64,000 nt of DNA from JBGTCD01 sp041749015 (GCA_041749015.1 JBGTCD010000001.1:1-64000), one strand, 5' to 3'. Numbered from the stretch's first letter, positions 1 through 8,901 are shown. Notes: generated by a model not told the origin, from the sequence alone. Translations and numbers: made by a program.

Positions 1-620
1 TTTTTATGTCCAGGTAACCAGTGCTCAGGGTTGTGTGAGTGCTACCCGTACGGCAGTTTCAGGTACGATCAATGCGATTCCTGGTGCCCCCTCTACAACT
101 GGAGCCGCTCGTTGTGGTCCTGGAGTAGTTAATTTAAGTGCCAGTGGTGCACCAGGTGGCGGCAGCTATCAATGGTTCACAGCTCCTACTGGCGGCACCC
201 AGGTTTCTACTGGTACCGGTTATAGTCCCAATCTCTCTTCCACTACGACTTTTTATGTCCAGGTAACCAGTGCTCAGGGTTGTGTGAGTGCTACGCGGAC
301 GGCTGTTATAGGAACAATCAATGCCCTTCCATCTGCCCCGGGAACTACCGGGGGATCCCGCTGCGGTCCAGGGGTGGTAAATTTAGTTGCCAGTGGTGCA
401 CCAGGTGGCGGCAGTTATCAATGGTTCACAGCTCCTACTGGCGGCACCCAGGTATCCACTGGCACAGGGTATAGCCCCAACCTTTCTGCCACTACAACCT
501 TTTATGTCCAGGTAACCAGTGCTCAGGGTTGTGTGAGTGCTACCCGTACGGCAGTTACAGGTACGATCAATGCCTTCCCATCTGCCCCGGGAACTACCGG
601 GGGAACCCGTTGTGGTCCTG
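1..620 (+). repeat. Tandem 249-bp coding repeat
   Basis: Units of 249 bp (83 codons) begin near positions 1, 250 and 499 and are nearly identical at DNA level. Similarity fades after about 620. Each unit encodes one Ig-like domain. The array starts outside the window, so the copy number is unknown. The low divergence points to recent duplication or homogenisation. Confidence 0.85.
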
Positions 621-2065
621 GTTCCATTGCCTTATCAGCCAGTGGCGCTCCAGGCGGTGGTACTTATAGATGGTTTGCCAATCCTTCTGGAGGAGGAGTA
701 CTGAATACCGGTGCTGCATATACTCCTACCGTTTCAGTTACAACTACTTATTATGTTGAAGTCAGATCCTCCGAGGGTTGTAATAGCGCTTCGAGAACTC
801 CAGTAATAGCAACAGTTAACCCAGTTCCGCTGTTGGCTACTACTACTTCAGATTCAAGATGTGGTCCTGGGGTAGTTAACCTTACTGCAAGCGGTGCTAC
901 AGGTAGTCAATCCTATCGTTGGTATACCCAGGCAAGTGGCGGAACTCCTATAGCAGGAGTAACGGGTGGTTCTTATAATCCTAACATAAGCACTACAACA
1001 ACTTTTCATGTTGAAATTTTGAATAACTTTGGTTGCTTTAGTACCACTAGAACAGCTGTCACCGGAACTATTCATCAGATACCATCAGACGCTGCTGTTA
1101 CGAATGCTACCAATTGTGGACCCGGGGCGGTAACTCTTATGGCCTCTGGTGCTACGGGCGGCATGACTTATGAATGGTATACCCAGCTCACGGGTGGATC
1201 GCCGATTCCTGGGGAAACAGGTCCTAGTTATACCACTCCGGCACTTTCATCAACTACCAGTTATTATGTAGGAATTCTTACCCCTCAAGGCTGCCGGTCA
1301 CAAAGGGTGGAGGTTATAGCATTTATTAATTCTATTCCTTTAAATCCGTCAATATCCAATGCAAGTAATTGTGGCCCAGGGCAGGTGGTAATAACAGTCT
1401 CCGGAGCGCAATCTGGTGAGACCTACCAATGGTTTGATGTACCATCAGGAGGAACTCCAATTTTTGAAAGTGAAACCCCGGAATTCACGACAGAGGAGCT
1501 TGAAGAAACAACCGAGTATTATGTTTCTATTTTTGGTGGGGCTGGTTGTGAATCTGACAGAGTATCTGTGCAGGCCTCCATCCTTGAAGTGCCTGATGCC
1601 ACTATCACTCTTGATGGCAACCGGTTTGTAGCCGGTGCTACAGGGGTAAGCTACCAATGGTATCGAAACGATGCCCCAATCCCCGGAGCTACCAATATTT
1701 TTCTCGATGTTTTTGAGTATGGGGCCTATTATTTATTGGTTACTGCACCTAATGGCTGTGAGGCGGAATCAGAAACCATCACCTTCTTGATTACCGATGC
1801 TTTTGAAAATCTGTCAAATCAATATATATTTGATGTCTATCCCATCCCTACTAAAGGGGAGATACGGGTTACCTGGCCGGATGTGTCGGCTTCCGTACAG
1901 GCCGCAGTATATGACCTGCAGGGGCGCCTGGTGCGTGAGGCTACCCTCACCGGTGCAGGTAGCAGTGCGGTGTGGGATATGGACGGGCTCAGGTCCGGCG
2001 TATATTATTTATGGCTTGAGATACCCCAAGCCAAAGTTGTAAAAAGGATAATGATTACAAAATGA
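2..2065 (+). CDS. T9SS-secreted Ig-like repeat protein, 5' end outside the window
   Basis: The reading frame is open to the left edge of the window, so the N-terminus and signal peptide are missing. What remains is a chain of Ig-like domains (Ig_7 type), each with a CGPG motif, a YxWF/Y core and a late GC-x-S motif. Six CGPG copies are visible. They are followed by one diverged domain (LDGNRFVAG, then YQWYRND) and a C-terminal type A T9SS sorting domain of about 80 residues (YPIPTKGEIRV, DLQGRLV, SGVYYLWLE, ending KRIMITK). The protein is probably exported by the Sec system and then the T9SS, and anchored or released at the cell surface as an adhesin-like stalk. Its stop overlaps the start of the next gene by four bases (ATGA), so the two are probably co-translated. 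The function of the stalk is not readable from sequence. Confidence 0.85.
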   Translation, partial: FYVQVTSAQGCVSATRTAVSGTINAIPGAPSTTGAARCGPGVVNLSASGAPGGGSYQWFTAPTGGTQVSTGTGYSPNLSSTTTFYVQVTSAQGCVSATRTAVIGTINALPSAPGTTGGSRCGPGVVNLVASGAPGGGSYQWFTAPTGGTQVSTGTGYSPNLSATTTFYVQVTSAQGCVSATRTAVTGTINAFPSAPGTTGGTRCGPGSIALSASGAPGGGTYRWFANPSGGGVLNTGAAYTPTVSVTTTYYVEVRSSEGCNSASRTPVIATVNPVPLLATTTSDSRCGPGVVNLTASGATGSQSYRWYTQASGGTPIAGVTGGSYNPNISTTTTFHVEILNNFGCFSTTRTAVTGTIHQIPSDAAVTNATNCGPGAVTLMASGATGGMTYEWYTQLTGGSPIPGETGPSYTTPALSSTTSYYVGILTPQGCRSQRVEVIAFINSIPLNPSISNASNCGPGQVVITVSGAQSGETYQWFDVPSGGTPIFESETPEFTTEELEETTEYYVSIFGGAGCESDRVSVQASILEVPDATITLDGNRFVAGATGVSYQWYRNDAPIPGATNIFLDVFEYGAYYLLVTAPNGCEAESETITFLITDAFENLSNQYIFDVYPIPTKGEIRVTWPDVSASVQAAVYDLQGRLVREATLTGAGSSAVWDMDGLRSGVYYLWLEIPQAKVVKRIMITK

Positions 2066-2475
2066 GACAGTATCTATTGATATTATTGGTACCGGTGCTT
2101 CTGCTGCTAAGCTGCGAGCCTGAGTACTGCCCAGAGAAGAAAGAGCTTCTGGTCAATGAGTTTGGCTGGAAGATCGATGAGGTCTTTGTAGATGGTATTA
2201 AAGTGACCGATACCGACTTTAGCGCTTACCGCCTGACGTTGAGCCTTGATAATACCTTTGAGATGACCACGGTGAATGGCTTCCCCGATGAGGGCGACTG
2301 GACCTACGAGGAGCAGGAAGACTTTCTGGTCTTGTTTCTGGAGTCCTTCAGAGAGGAGCGCTACAGAGTGATTCGGTTTACCCCCAGACGCCTGGAGATG
2401 GAGACCGAGGTAGATAGTGATAAGAGCAATGCAGTAGAGTTTTTATATGTACTAGTACCAGTGTTATTAGAATAG
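2062..2475 (+). CDS. Small lipoprotein of the duplicated cassette (copy 1)
   Basis: This is a 137-residue protein with a lipoprotein signal peptide: a short hydrophobic stretch followed by the lipobox LLSC at residues 15-18. The mature part is acidic and reads like a small beta-rich domain (NEFGWKIDEVFVDG, DEGDWTYEEQEDF), resembling the lipocalin-like lipoproteins common in Bacteroidota. Its start overlaps the stop of the secreted Ig-like protein, and the barrel gene follows 7 bases downstream, so the three probably form one transcript. A near-identical paralogue lies at 28756-29169. The conserved pairing with a T9SS substrate and a barrel suggests a surface complex, but no function can be assigned. 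Confidence 0.85.
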   Translation: MRQYLLILLVPVLLLLSCEPEYCPEKKELLVNEFGWKIDEVFVDGIKVTDTDFSAYRLTLSLDNTFEMTTVNGFPDEGDWTYEEQEDFLVLFLESFREERYRVIRFTPRRLEMETEVDSDKSNAVEFLYVLVPVLLE

Positions 2476-2482
2476 ACAAGAG

Positions 2483-3103
2483 ATGAGACAAACCATACAG
2501 ATATTGATCATAATGATGGTGAGCAGTCTGGCCAGCGCCCAGATTTCGATAGGGCCAAGGCTGGGCATGCAGGGGGCCTCACAGAATCTCCCCTCACCAT
2601 TTTCGGTGATGTTTCCAGGGTTTCAGGGAGGGGTATCCATGATGGTCTCTCTGAGCGATAACCTGATATTGCAGCCAGACCTTATGTACAGCCAGCGCGG
2701 GTTTAAGCTATGTTATTGTGATGACTTTCAGATACTGAGACTGAATTTTGTAGAAGTACCGGTAAGCATGCGCTATATGTTTGGTATGGGCAATATGCGC
2801 TTCTTCGTACAGGGTGGTTTTTATGGCGCCTTTGCCGTGGGGGGCACCTACATCGAAGAGTCCAATGGGGCGGAGACCAGAGAGCCTTATGACTTTGATG
2901 AGACGGGCACCAACAAGCTTGATATAGGCTTGGTAGGCGGTGGGGGCGTGCAGTACCGCACCACTGCGGGAGTGATCGTGCTGGACCTACGCTGGAATCA
3001 GGGGATGAGTGATATGAGCAGTACCTTTATGCCGGAGACGAACCAGACGAAGGTCACCAACCAGTCATTAGGGATATCCCTGGCTTTTTATTTTGAATTG
3101 TGA
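2483..3103 (+). CDS. Outer-membrane beta-barrel protein, PorT-like (copy 1)
   Basis: This is a 206-residue protein with a cleavable signal peptide (MRQTIQILIIMMVSSLASAQ) followed by alternating hydrophobic strands and Gly-rich turns. It ends in an aromatic residue two positions before the terminus (LAFYFEL), typical of outer-membrane barrels. The Arg-Leu-Gly-rich start (ISIGPRLGMQGAS) and the central FVQGGFYGAF match the PorT/OMP_b-brl families of Bacteroidota. It lies 7 bases after the lipoprotein gene. The paralogue at 29177-29797 differs mainly in the exposed region around residues 114-134 (GGTYIEESNGAE here, GGQFIEEYNGEE there), as expected for a surface loop. It may be a partner or anchor of the upstream T9SS protein. 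Confidence 0.85.
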   Translation: MRQTIQILIIMMVSSLASAQISIGPRLGMQGASQNLPSPFSVMFPGFQGGVSMMVSLSDNLILQPDLMYSQRGFKLCYCDDFQILRLNFVEVPVSMRYMFGMGNMRFFVQGGFYGAFAVGGTYIEESNGAETREPYDFDETGTNKLDIGLVGGGGVQYRTTAGVIVLDLRWNQGMSDMSSTFMPETNQTKVTNQSLGISLAFYFEL

Positions 3104-3176
3104 TCCAATCCCTGGTTGAGTCACAAGCCAAGCTCCAAGTGAGAAGGAACCTTAATAATTGACCCAGGATTTTAAG

Positions 3177-3450
3177 TTGTTATTCTTTTTTGCTTGCCCA
3201 ATTTACCTGCCGAAATGTAATGTAGGCAGGAAAAAACCAAAAAAAGGCACCACGGCCAATGACGTTCCTCCCCGCGAAACCCACTGGCCCTCCCTGCAGG
3301 AATCTGTCTTAACAGCCTGCCGTGGGATATTTTAATACAGAAGAAATTGCCTGCGTACATAGAGGCTCTACCCAGAGAGACAGCTTCAATGGCCTGCATA
3401 CCCACAAGGCCACGAAACGTCCGCGTTGGCCGTGGACAACCAGCCGCGCC
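3177..3450 (-). repeat. Dispersed intergenic repeat, copy A
   Basis: The reverse complement of this segment aligns along most of its length with 50372-50613. Shared blocks include GGCTG-x-TGTCCACG near one end, AAGCTGTCTCTCTGGGTAGA in the middle, AGACAGATTCCTG, and GGGCAAGCAAAAAAGAATA at the other end. Copy A carries an extra small hairpin (CCTGCC...GGCAGG, about 3208-3232) absent from copy B. A reading frame of 77 codons crosses it but is not conserved in copy B. Together with plain AT-rich flanks it fills the 528-bp gap between the barrel gene and the LuxR gene. The rest of the gap shows nothing recognisable. Confidence 0.75.
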
Positions 3451-3631
3451 ATTATTTAATCAAATTCGGTTAATAAAGAGTGTTCAATGCAAAAGTTAAT
3501 AGGCTTCAAAAACCCCGACCTGTTTGGAGGGCAAGACTTTATGGGGGTTAACGAAAAAAAGAAATTTATGAATTTCTTCATAACCAATCCCTCTGCATGT
3601 CGGAGGCGTTAGATTTAGAGCTTTAAGCGGA

Positions 3632-4438
3632 TTATATAAATCCGTTCAGCAAGGCATAGGAGATTAATTCGCCTGTATTTTTACGGCCGGTTTTCTTCAA
3701 TAGATTTTGCCGGTGGTTGTCAACCGTCTTTTTTGAGATATTCAGCATATCAGCTATTTGTTTGCTGCTGTTGCCTCCAGCCAAAAGGTCCAGTACATCC
3801 GTCTCTCTTGCTGAAATATTAGGTAAAGCAATCAATTCACCCTGGTCATTATTGTCGTTCAGGGATTTGAATACCAGGTTTTCTTTTTTGTCGAAGTTGA
3901 TGATAGTAATCATTGGTACTTCATCCTTTTTAAGGTGGGAGATGTCTGAAACCATAGTAAGCAAATAACAGATTCGGCCTTTTTCATTAAGGATAAAATC
4001 CAGATAATGTGCTTTCACCCAATATTGGTCTTTCTTTAGGTCCTTTAAGCGCATGTAAATGGTACCGTGAATCTTGACTCTATCATCATGAGGCACTTGA
4101 CTTAAATATTTCTCGAAGTATTGGGAGAACGAAAAAATCATTCCCAAATCCGGTGGAAAAGTGGCTTCAAATAACCAATCCGGAGGTTTTCCAATTACTT
4201 CTAAGGGATCTTTTCCTACCATTTCTTTCATGCTACCCCCAGCTGACAGAGTTTTTACCTTGATGGCATCGGCAATAAACCAGAAGAACCGACCTTCGGC
4301 AAATTTGTCGATTTGCTGGATAACAGGGTCAAAATAATCGAGCACAGTTTTTTCATCCAATCCCTTAGGTCCACTAGGAAGGGACTCAATAAATTTTTCC
4401 CTTGACAGGGATGTCAGAAATGGTGGCTTCATAAGCAA
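3632..4438 (-). CDS. LuxR-family transcriptional regulator with PAS-like sensor region
   Basis: The protein has 268 residues. The C-terminal 65 residues form a LuxR/FixJ helix-turn-helix (ISARETDVLDLLAGGNSSKQ, then KTVDNHRQNLLKK) that should bind DNA. The N-terminal part has no receiver domain; the pattern around residues 85-175, including ISHLKKDE after a strand-rich region, looks like a PAS fold, so the trigger is probably a small molecule or redox state rather than phosphorylation. It is transcribed away from the surface-protein genes that begin at 4530, leaving a 91-bp divergent intergenic region, and could regulate them. Its target is inference only. Confidence 0.8.
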   Translation of the reverse strand: MLMKPPFLTSLSREKFIESLPSGPKGLDEKTVLDYFDPVIQQIDKFAEGRFFWFIADAIKVKTLSAGGSMKEMVGKDPLEVIGKPPDWLFEATFPPDLGMIFSFSQYFEKYLSQVPHDDRVKIHGTIYMRLKDLKKDQYWVKAHYLDFILNEKGRICYLLTMVSDISHLKKDEVPMITIINFDKKENLVFKSLNDNNDQGELIALPNISARETDVLDLLAGGNSSKQIADMLNISKKTVDNHRQNLLKKTGRKNTGELISYALLNGFI

Positions 4439-4529
4439 TTAAACATGGGCCAATAGGTATAAATACCTATTGTAATAAAGATAAAGAATTTTTTGTTTTA
4501 ACAAGTTTTATGAACCAGAAAATTTAGAT

Positions 4530-5639
4530 ATGAAAAGGATTTATACTTTGATTATGTGGGCTTTATGTCTGTATTCTACTGCCGCGTTTGCAACCATCCA
4601 TACCGTGAGCAACAATCCCAACAGACCGGCACAATACGATAATGTGCAGGCAGCCATCAATGCCGCCGAGGCTGGAGATACCATTTATGTTCATGGATCA
4701 CAGTTTACCTATCCTGATTTTATCATCAATAAGCAGTTGGTGCTGATCGGGGCAGGCTACAGATCCGATAATGAATTTAATCTGGAAACACGGGTTGAGA
4801 GGATCAGATTTTTCAGGGATACAGGATTACAAAATGCCAGTGGGTCAGTCATTACAGGATTCAGGGTAAATAACAGGCTGGGCAATGGCATTGGCTCATT
4901 ATCAGTGGATAATATCACCATATTCAGGAATTTCATAGGATACCTTACCCTGTTTGATGAACAAAATGGCAATGCTGGACTTTGCAATAACTGGCAAATA
5001 TTTAATAATGTCATCAATACTATACAAGGTCGGTCCTTTGCTTCGGCTATATCAACCAGCCCAACCAATATCGTTATTCAAAACAATATTTTAAGGCTGG
5101 TTTTAGACTTTAGTTCCAATACTGTGATCATGGATCATAATATTTTTTATGGAGCGAATAATCTGAACGGATTATTTTATACGGTGATAACCAATAATAT
5201 TTTTATGAGAAGTACGGGTAATATTTTTGCGAATGCCAATGTCAGCTTTAATACCTTCAATAATAACTTCTCCCTGCTAAGCACCATTTCCCCCACAGCA
5301 CCCACTGACAATTTCTCATCACAAAGCAACACGGCAGCTAATAATATTTTACCTGGAGCTAATCCTTTTATCAATGCGTCAAACCTTAATGCCTATGATG
5401 TAAATGCTAACTATCGGATATCAGCTTCATCACCGGCCAGTGGTGAAGGCACCGATGGCACTGACCTGGGCATTTATGGTGGGGCTTTTCCTTATCCCAG
5501 CGGTGGTGCTCCCGGTAGTGGTTTTGATACGAGTCCACTGCCTCCAATCCCTCAGGTTACCGAGATGAATATTTCGAATACCACCATTCAGCCAGGTACT
5601 GACCTGAATGTGAATGTAAAAGCAAGAATCAACAATTAA
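4530..5639 (+). CDS. Secreted right-handed beta-helix-like protein
   Basis: The protein has 369 residues with a Sec signal peptide ending near residue 21 (YSTAAFA). The next segment (YDNVQAAINAAEAGDTIYVHG) is the typical start of pectin-lyase-like beta-helix proteins of Bacteroidota, and the middle is full of short N-rich strands (NNWQIFNNVIN, IVIQNNILR, VIMDHNIF, VITNNIFM) that fit helical coils. No catalytic residues of a polysaccharide lyase are evident, and no T9SS sorting domain is present. The C-terminus reads as a natural end (LNVNVKARINN). The next gene starts 7 bases later, so it probably forms an operon with the type-B T9SS protein and the PorP/SprF gene. Role unknown. Confidence 0.8.
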   Translation: MKRIYTLIMWALCLYSTAAFATIHTVSNNPNRPAQYDNVQAAINAAEAGDTIYVHGSQFTYPDFIINKQLVLIGAGYRSDNEFNLETRVERIRFFRDTGLQNASGSVITGFRVNNRLGNGIGSLSVDNITIFRNFIGYLTLFDEQNGNAGLCNNWQIFNNVINTIQGRSFASAISTSPTNIVIQNNILRLVLDFSSNTVIMDHNIFYGANNLNGLFYTVITNNIFMRSTGNIFANANVSFNTFNNNFSLLSTISPTAPTDNFSSQSNTAANNILPGANPFINASNLNAYDVNANYRISASSPASGEGTDGTDLGIYGGAFPYPSGGAPGSGFDTSPLPPIPQVTEMNISNTTIQPGTDLNVNVKARINN

Positions 5640-5646
5640 TCAGGCT

Positions 5647-7989
5647 TTGTTAGGATTTTTAAAATCGGGAAATGTTTCGCTAACAGGTAGGTGGTCTTGC
5701 GCCGGCTTGTGGTTGGTGCTTTTATTTTTCATGGGTCATCATACCTACGGGCAGTCACTTACCGGGGCCGAATATTTCTGGAACTCCGACCCGGGTACCG
5801 GAAATGGCATCAATATACCTTTCAGTGCGGGTGCCGAAGTGGACATTAATATCAGTTTGCCTACCGGTACGCTTGGCCTGGGGTTCAATAGTTTGAATAT
5901 CAGGTTTAAAGACAATCAGGGTTTTTGGTCCCACTTTGGCTCAAGGATGTTTTATATAGTACCTGCAAACGATTTTGTAGATGCCATTACCATCACTGCC
6001 GCAGAGTATTTCTTTGATGATGATCCCGGAATCGGTCAGGCAACCAATATTCCAATTACTCCCGGGCCAAATCAGAACTTTGCCATACCTATTCCAAGCG
6101 GTGGTTTGGTCAGTGGCTTTCATTCACTCAACATCAGATTAAAGGATAATAAGGGCCAGTGGTCGCACTTTGGATCAAGAACCTTTTATCTCCATCCTGT
6201 AGAAATTTTCCCCCTTGCAACTACACTTACAGCGGCGGAGTACTTCTTCAATGATGATCCCGGGATCGGGCAGGGTACCCCCCTTTCCATAACCCCGGGT
6301 GCGGTGCAGAATAACAATTTCATAATCGAGACCACAGGAGTGCCACCAGGATTCAATACCCTATTGATCAGGTATCGGGATGACCGGGGCCGGTGGGGGC
6401 ATTTTGCTCCCCGCACTTTTTATGCAGTCCCTCCGGGGTTGCTCCCTGCCAGTAACCTGACAAGGCTGGAATATTTTATCGATGTGAATCCTGATATTGA
6501 CCCTGATGCCATAGGTTCCCCTCTGGACATACCGGAATTGGCTGCTATTGACGAAAATTTAATTATCCCTCTTGAAGGCCTAACCAGTGGTCTCCATACC
6601 CTATACATTAGGGTGCAGGATGATCTTGGTATTTGGAGCCTTCCACTAGCGGAAGAATTTACCATTCTTAATTGCACCCCACCTGAGCCACCCGTGGTGC
6701 CCGATGTAAGCCGGTGCAATGCCGGTGCGGTAGACCTGACTGCTATTTCAGGTGCCACAGGTTCGCAGGAGTACCGATGGTATGCGGATGAGGTTGGCAC
6801 CGACATCCTGTTTACTGGAGCCGCATTTTCCACTCCCCAGCTCTCAGAGACCACCCCCTATTTTGTAAGTGTATTCGATCCTGCCACCTTGTGTGAGAGC
6901 AGCCGGACTGCCGTAAATGCCATTTTGAATTTTTCGGAAAAGCCGGCCATCAATCCATCCGGTACCCTTACTTTTTGTGAGGGCAATACCGTGATCCTTT
7001 CAGCCCCACCGGGGTTTTCAAGATATGAGTGGTCAGGCGGGCAGGCCACACAGGACATTCTGGTCAGTGCTTCCGGAGCCTATACCGTAAGGGTCGGTGA
7101 TGCGCAGTGTCTGAGCCCGGAGTCAGATCCGGTTACGGTCACCATCATTTCGGCACCGCCAAAACCTGAAGTGCAGGTGTCAGGCAATACGCTCATTTGT
7201 GGCTCAGGTACAGTGGTATTGACCGGTCCTGGTGGGGTAACCGGTTACCAATGGTCTAATGGTGCAACTACCCAGTCGATCGAGGTATCAGAGGCTGGGT
7301 TATTTTTCTTGGTGGTCACTACAAGTTCATCCTCATGCCCTAGTTTGCCTTCTGATCCCGTCATTGTCACAGTCCTTACGCCTCCCTGTGATGGTGGTGG
7401 CGGCCCCGGCAGTAATCAGCCCCCGGTGATCCAACCTACGACATTATCAGCCCAGATTGAAGGCCGGATTGAGTTTGACCTGACCACCATTATTTCAGAT
7501 CCTGATGGAAATCTGGATTTCTCTTCTATAGAGGTGATCAACGACGAGACATTCCGGGGCATTCCGGCATTTGTGGATGCAGGATTCTTCCTCAATATAG
7601 ACTATGCCGGCAATCCCTTTACAGGTGAAGACAGGGTCACCATTCAGGCTTGTGATCTCAATCTGGCATGTGCGCAGCAATTCCTTGATATCGATGTGGT
7701 AGGTGAGGTGGTGGTGTATAATGGGCTTTCTCCGGATGGAGACGGCCTGAATGATTTTATGCTCATAAGATATATTGATGTGGTAGAGGGAGCTTCTCAG
7801 AACAAGGTAACCATTTTCAACCGGTGGGGTGCGATAGTCTTTGACATAGACAACTACAATAATACTGACAGAGTTTTTGCCGGTCTCGGTAATAATGGGG
7901 AGGAGCTGCCTACAGGTACTTATTTTTATAAGATAGAATTTCAAAGCCTGCCCAAACCCCTTCAGGGCTTTATTACTCTAATCCGCTAG
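5647..7989 (+). CDS. Large T9SS substrate with type B (CHU_C) sorting domain
   Basis: The protein has 780 residues. The only usable start before the signal peptide is a TTG at 5647 (in-frame stop at 5617); the signal peptide ends near residue 36 (HHTYGQ). Four repeats of about 75 residues follow (each with AEYFW/FF, DPG-x-G, then a conserved W-S-HFG-SR-FY), then Ig-like domains containing YRWYADEVG and YEWSGGQAT, a Gly-rich linker, and a cadherin/PKD-like stretch. The last 90 residues are a type B sorting domain (LSPDGDGLNDF, FNRWG, GEELPTGTYFYKIEF), the signal for T9SS export of large gliding or adhesin proteins. The PorP/SprF gene follows directly, the usual partner for type B substrates. 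Confidence 0.88.
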   Translation: MLGFLKSGNVSLTGRWSCAGLWLVLLFFMGHHTYGQSLTGAEYFWNSDPGTGNGINIPFSAGAEVDINISLPTGTLGLGFNSLNIRFKDNQGFWSHFGSRMFYIVPANDFVDAITITAAEYFFDDDPGIGQATNIPITPGPNQNFAIPIPSGGLVSGFHSLNIRLKDNKGQWSHFGSRTFYLHPVEIFPLATTLTAAEYFFNDDPGIGQGTPLSITPGAVQNNNFIIETTGVPPGFNTLLIRYRDDRGRWGHFAPRTFYAVPPGLLPASNLTRLEYFIDVNPDIDPDAIGSPLDIPELAAIDENLIIPLEGLTSGLHTLYIRVQDDLGIWSLPLAEEFTILNCTPPEPPVVPDVSRCNAGAVDLTAISGATGSQEYRWYADEVGTDILFTGAAFSTPQLSETTPYFVSVFDPATLCESSRTAVNAILNFSEKPAINPSGTLTFCEGNTVILSAPPGFSRYEWSGGQATQDILVSASGAYTVRVGDAQCLSPESDPVTVTIISAPPKPEVQVSGNTLICGSGTVVLTGPGGVTGYQWSNGATTQSIEVSEAGLFFLVVTTSSSSCPSLPSDPVIVTVLTPPCDGGGGPGSNQPPVIQPTTLSAQIEGRIEFDLTTIISDPDGNLDFSSIEVINDETFRGIPAFVDAGFFLNIDYAGNPFTGEDRVTIQACDLNLACAQQFLDIDVVGEVVVYNGLSPDGDGLNDFMLIRYIDVVEGASQNKVTIFNRWGAIVFDIDNYNNTDRVFAGLGNNGEELPTGTYFYKIEFQSLPKPLQGFITLIR

Positions 7990-7992
7990 CCT

Positions 7993-8901
7993 ATGAAAAA
8001 GCTTTTGCTTACCGTATTTACCCTGGTCTTTATCTCCGGAGCATGGGCTCAGCAGGATCCTTACTATAGCCAGTATTTGTTTAATCCCTTGCTGATCAAT
8101 CCCGCTCATGCCGGATTTTCAAATGACCTCACCGCGCTGGTAGCCAACAGGATTCAATGGGCCAGTTTTCCCGGGAGTCCTCTGACCTTCAATGCTACGG
8201 CCCATACCTCATTGGTGGAAAACAAGGTAGGCACCGGGCTTATATTGCTGCAGGATCAGATCGGCACCAGTAAATCGACAGAGGTGCATATGAACTATGC
8301 CTACCACGTGGAATTGAATAATGGGCACCGGCTTTCACTTGGCTTGCAGGCCGGTTTTATGAATTTTCAAAATGACTATAGTGAGCTGGTTATTAATCCA
8401 AATGACCCTAAATTCCAGAACAATATTTCAGAGTTTACCCCGAGCTTTGGTGGAGGTTTTATTTATTCTGCTGATAATTTTTATTTGGGAGCAGCCATTC
8501 CTAAAATGCTCAAGTCTTCGGTGACCATTGATGGTTCTGATATTGTATTGTACGACCAGCATTTTTATGCTTATACCGCTTATGTGCATACCCTTTCCTA
8601 TCGAATCAAAGCAAAACCCTTTGCAATGGTGAGAAGCACCGCCCAGGCACCTCTGAGCTGGGATATTGGGGTATTAATGACAGCTGATGACAGCTATTCC
8701 ATTGGATTTTTGACCAGGAGTTTAGACACTTTTGGGGGCTTGATGCGCTTGAATATTGGCGAAAACTTTTTCATGGGTTATGTTTTTGAATTGCCCACCA
8801 ACCGATCAGTGGGGATGAACTTTGCAGCCCATGAGATCACCCTCGGGGTACGCTTGGCACCTTTTTCATATCACAACCTTAATACCATCACAGATTTTTA
8901 G
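7993..8901 (+). CDS. PorP/SprF family type IX secretion membrane protein
   Basis: The protein has 302 residues, the usual size of the family. It has a signal peptide (MKKLLLTVFTLVFISGAWAQ) followed by the hallmark start of PorP/SprF proteins, QDPYYSQYLFNPLLINPAHAG. The rest alternates strands and turns as an outer-membrane barrel and ends near APFSYHNLNTITDF. SprF-type members are known to be needed for export or surface attachment of type B T9SS substrates encoded just upstream. Here the gene begins 3 bases after the stop of such a substrate, so it is probably dedicated to that protein. Confidence 0.92.
   Translation: MKKLLLTVFTLVFISGAWAQQDPYYSQYLFNPLLINPAHAGFSNDLTALVANRIQWASFPGSPLTFNATAHTSLVENKVGTGLILLQDQIGTSKSTEVHMNYAYHVELNNGHRLSLGLQAGFMNFQNDYSELVINPNDPKFQNNISEFTPSFGGGFIYSADNFYLGAAIPKMLKSSVTIDGSDIVLYDQHFYAYTAYVHTLSYRIKAKPFAMVRSTAQAPLSWDIGVLMTADDSYSIGFLTRSLDTFGGLMRLNIGENFFMGYVFELPTNRSVGMNFAAHEITLGVRLAPFSYHNLNTITDF

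Larger units (their letters stand above)
1993..3103 (+). repeat. Duplicated 1.1-kb cassette, copy 1 (sorting-domain tail, lipoprotein, barrel)
   Basis: This block matches 28687-29797 with the same length and no visible indels (constant offset of 26694). It starts abruptly inside the C-terminal sorting domain of the upstream gene and ends at the barrel stop codon. Upstream and downstream the two loci differ. Such sharp edges suggest a recent duplication or a gene-conversion tract. Both copies lie in the same orientation, so recombination between them would delete about 26.7 kb. Confidence 0.9.

Noticed and set aside
1..620. Regular repeats as a possible CRISPR array
   Set aside because: The unit is 249 bp, coding and in frame, with no spacer-repeat pattern.
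3172..3405. 77-residue reading frame on the minus strand
   Set aside because: It lies wholly inside the dispersed repeat and is not kept open in the partner copy at 50372-50613.
6420..6854. 144-residue minus-strand frame
   Set aside because: Antisense to Ig-like repeats of the type B protein; no start context or family pattern.
7495..7944. 149-residue minus-strand frame
   Set aside because: Antisense to the type B sorting domain, which is unmistakable on the plus strand.
4530..7989. Frameshifted single gene joining the beta-helix and type B proteins
   Set aside because: The first protein has a natural end and the second has its own signal peptide.
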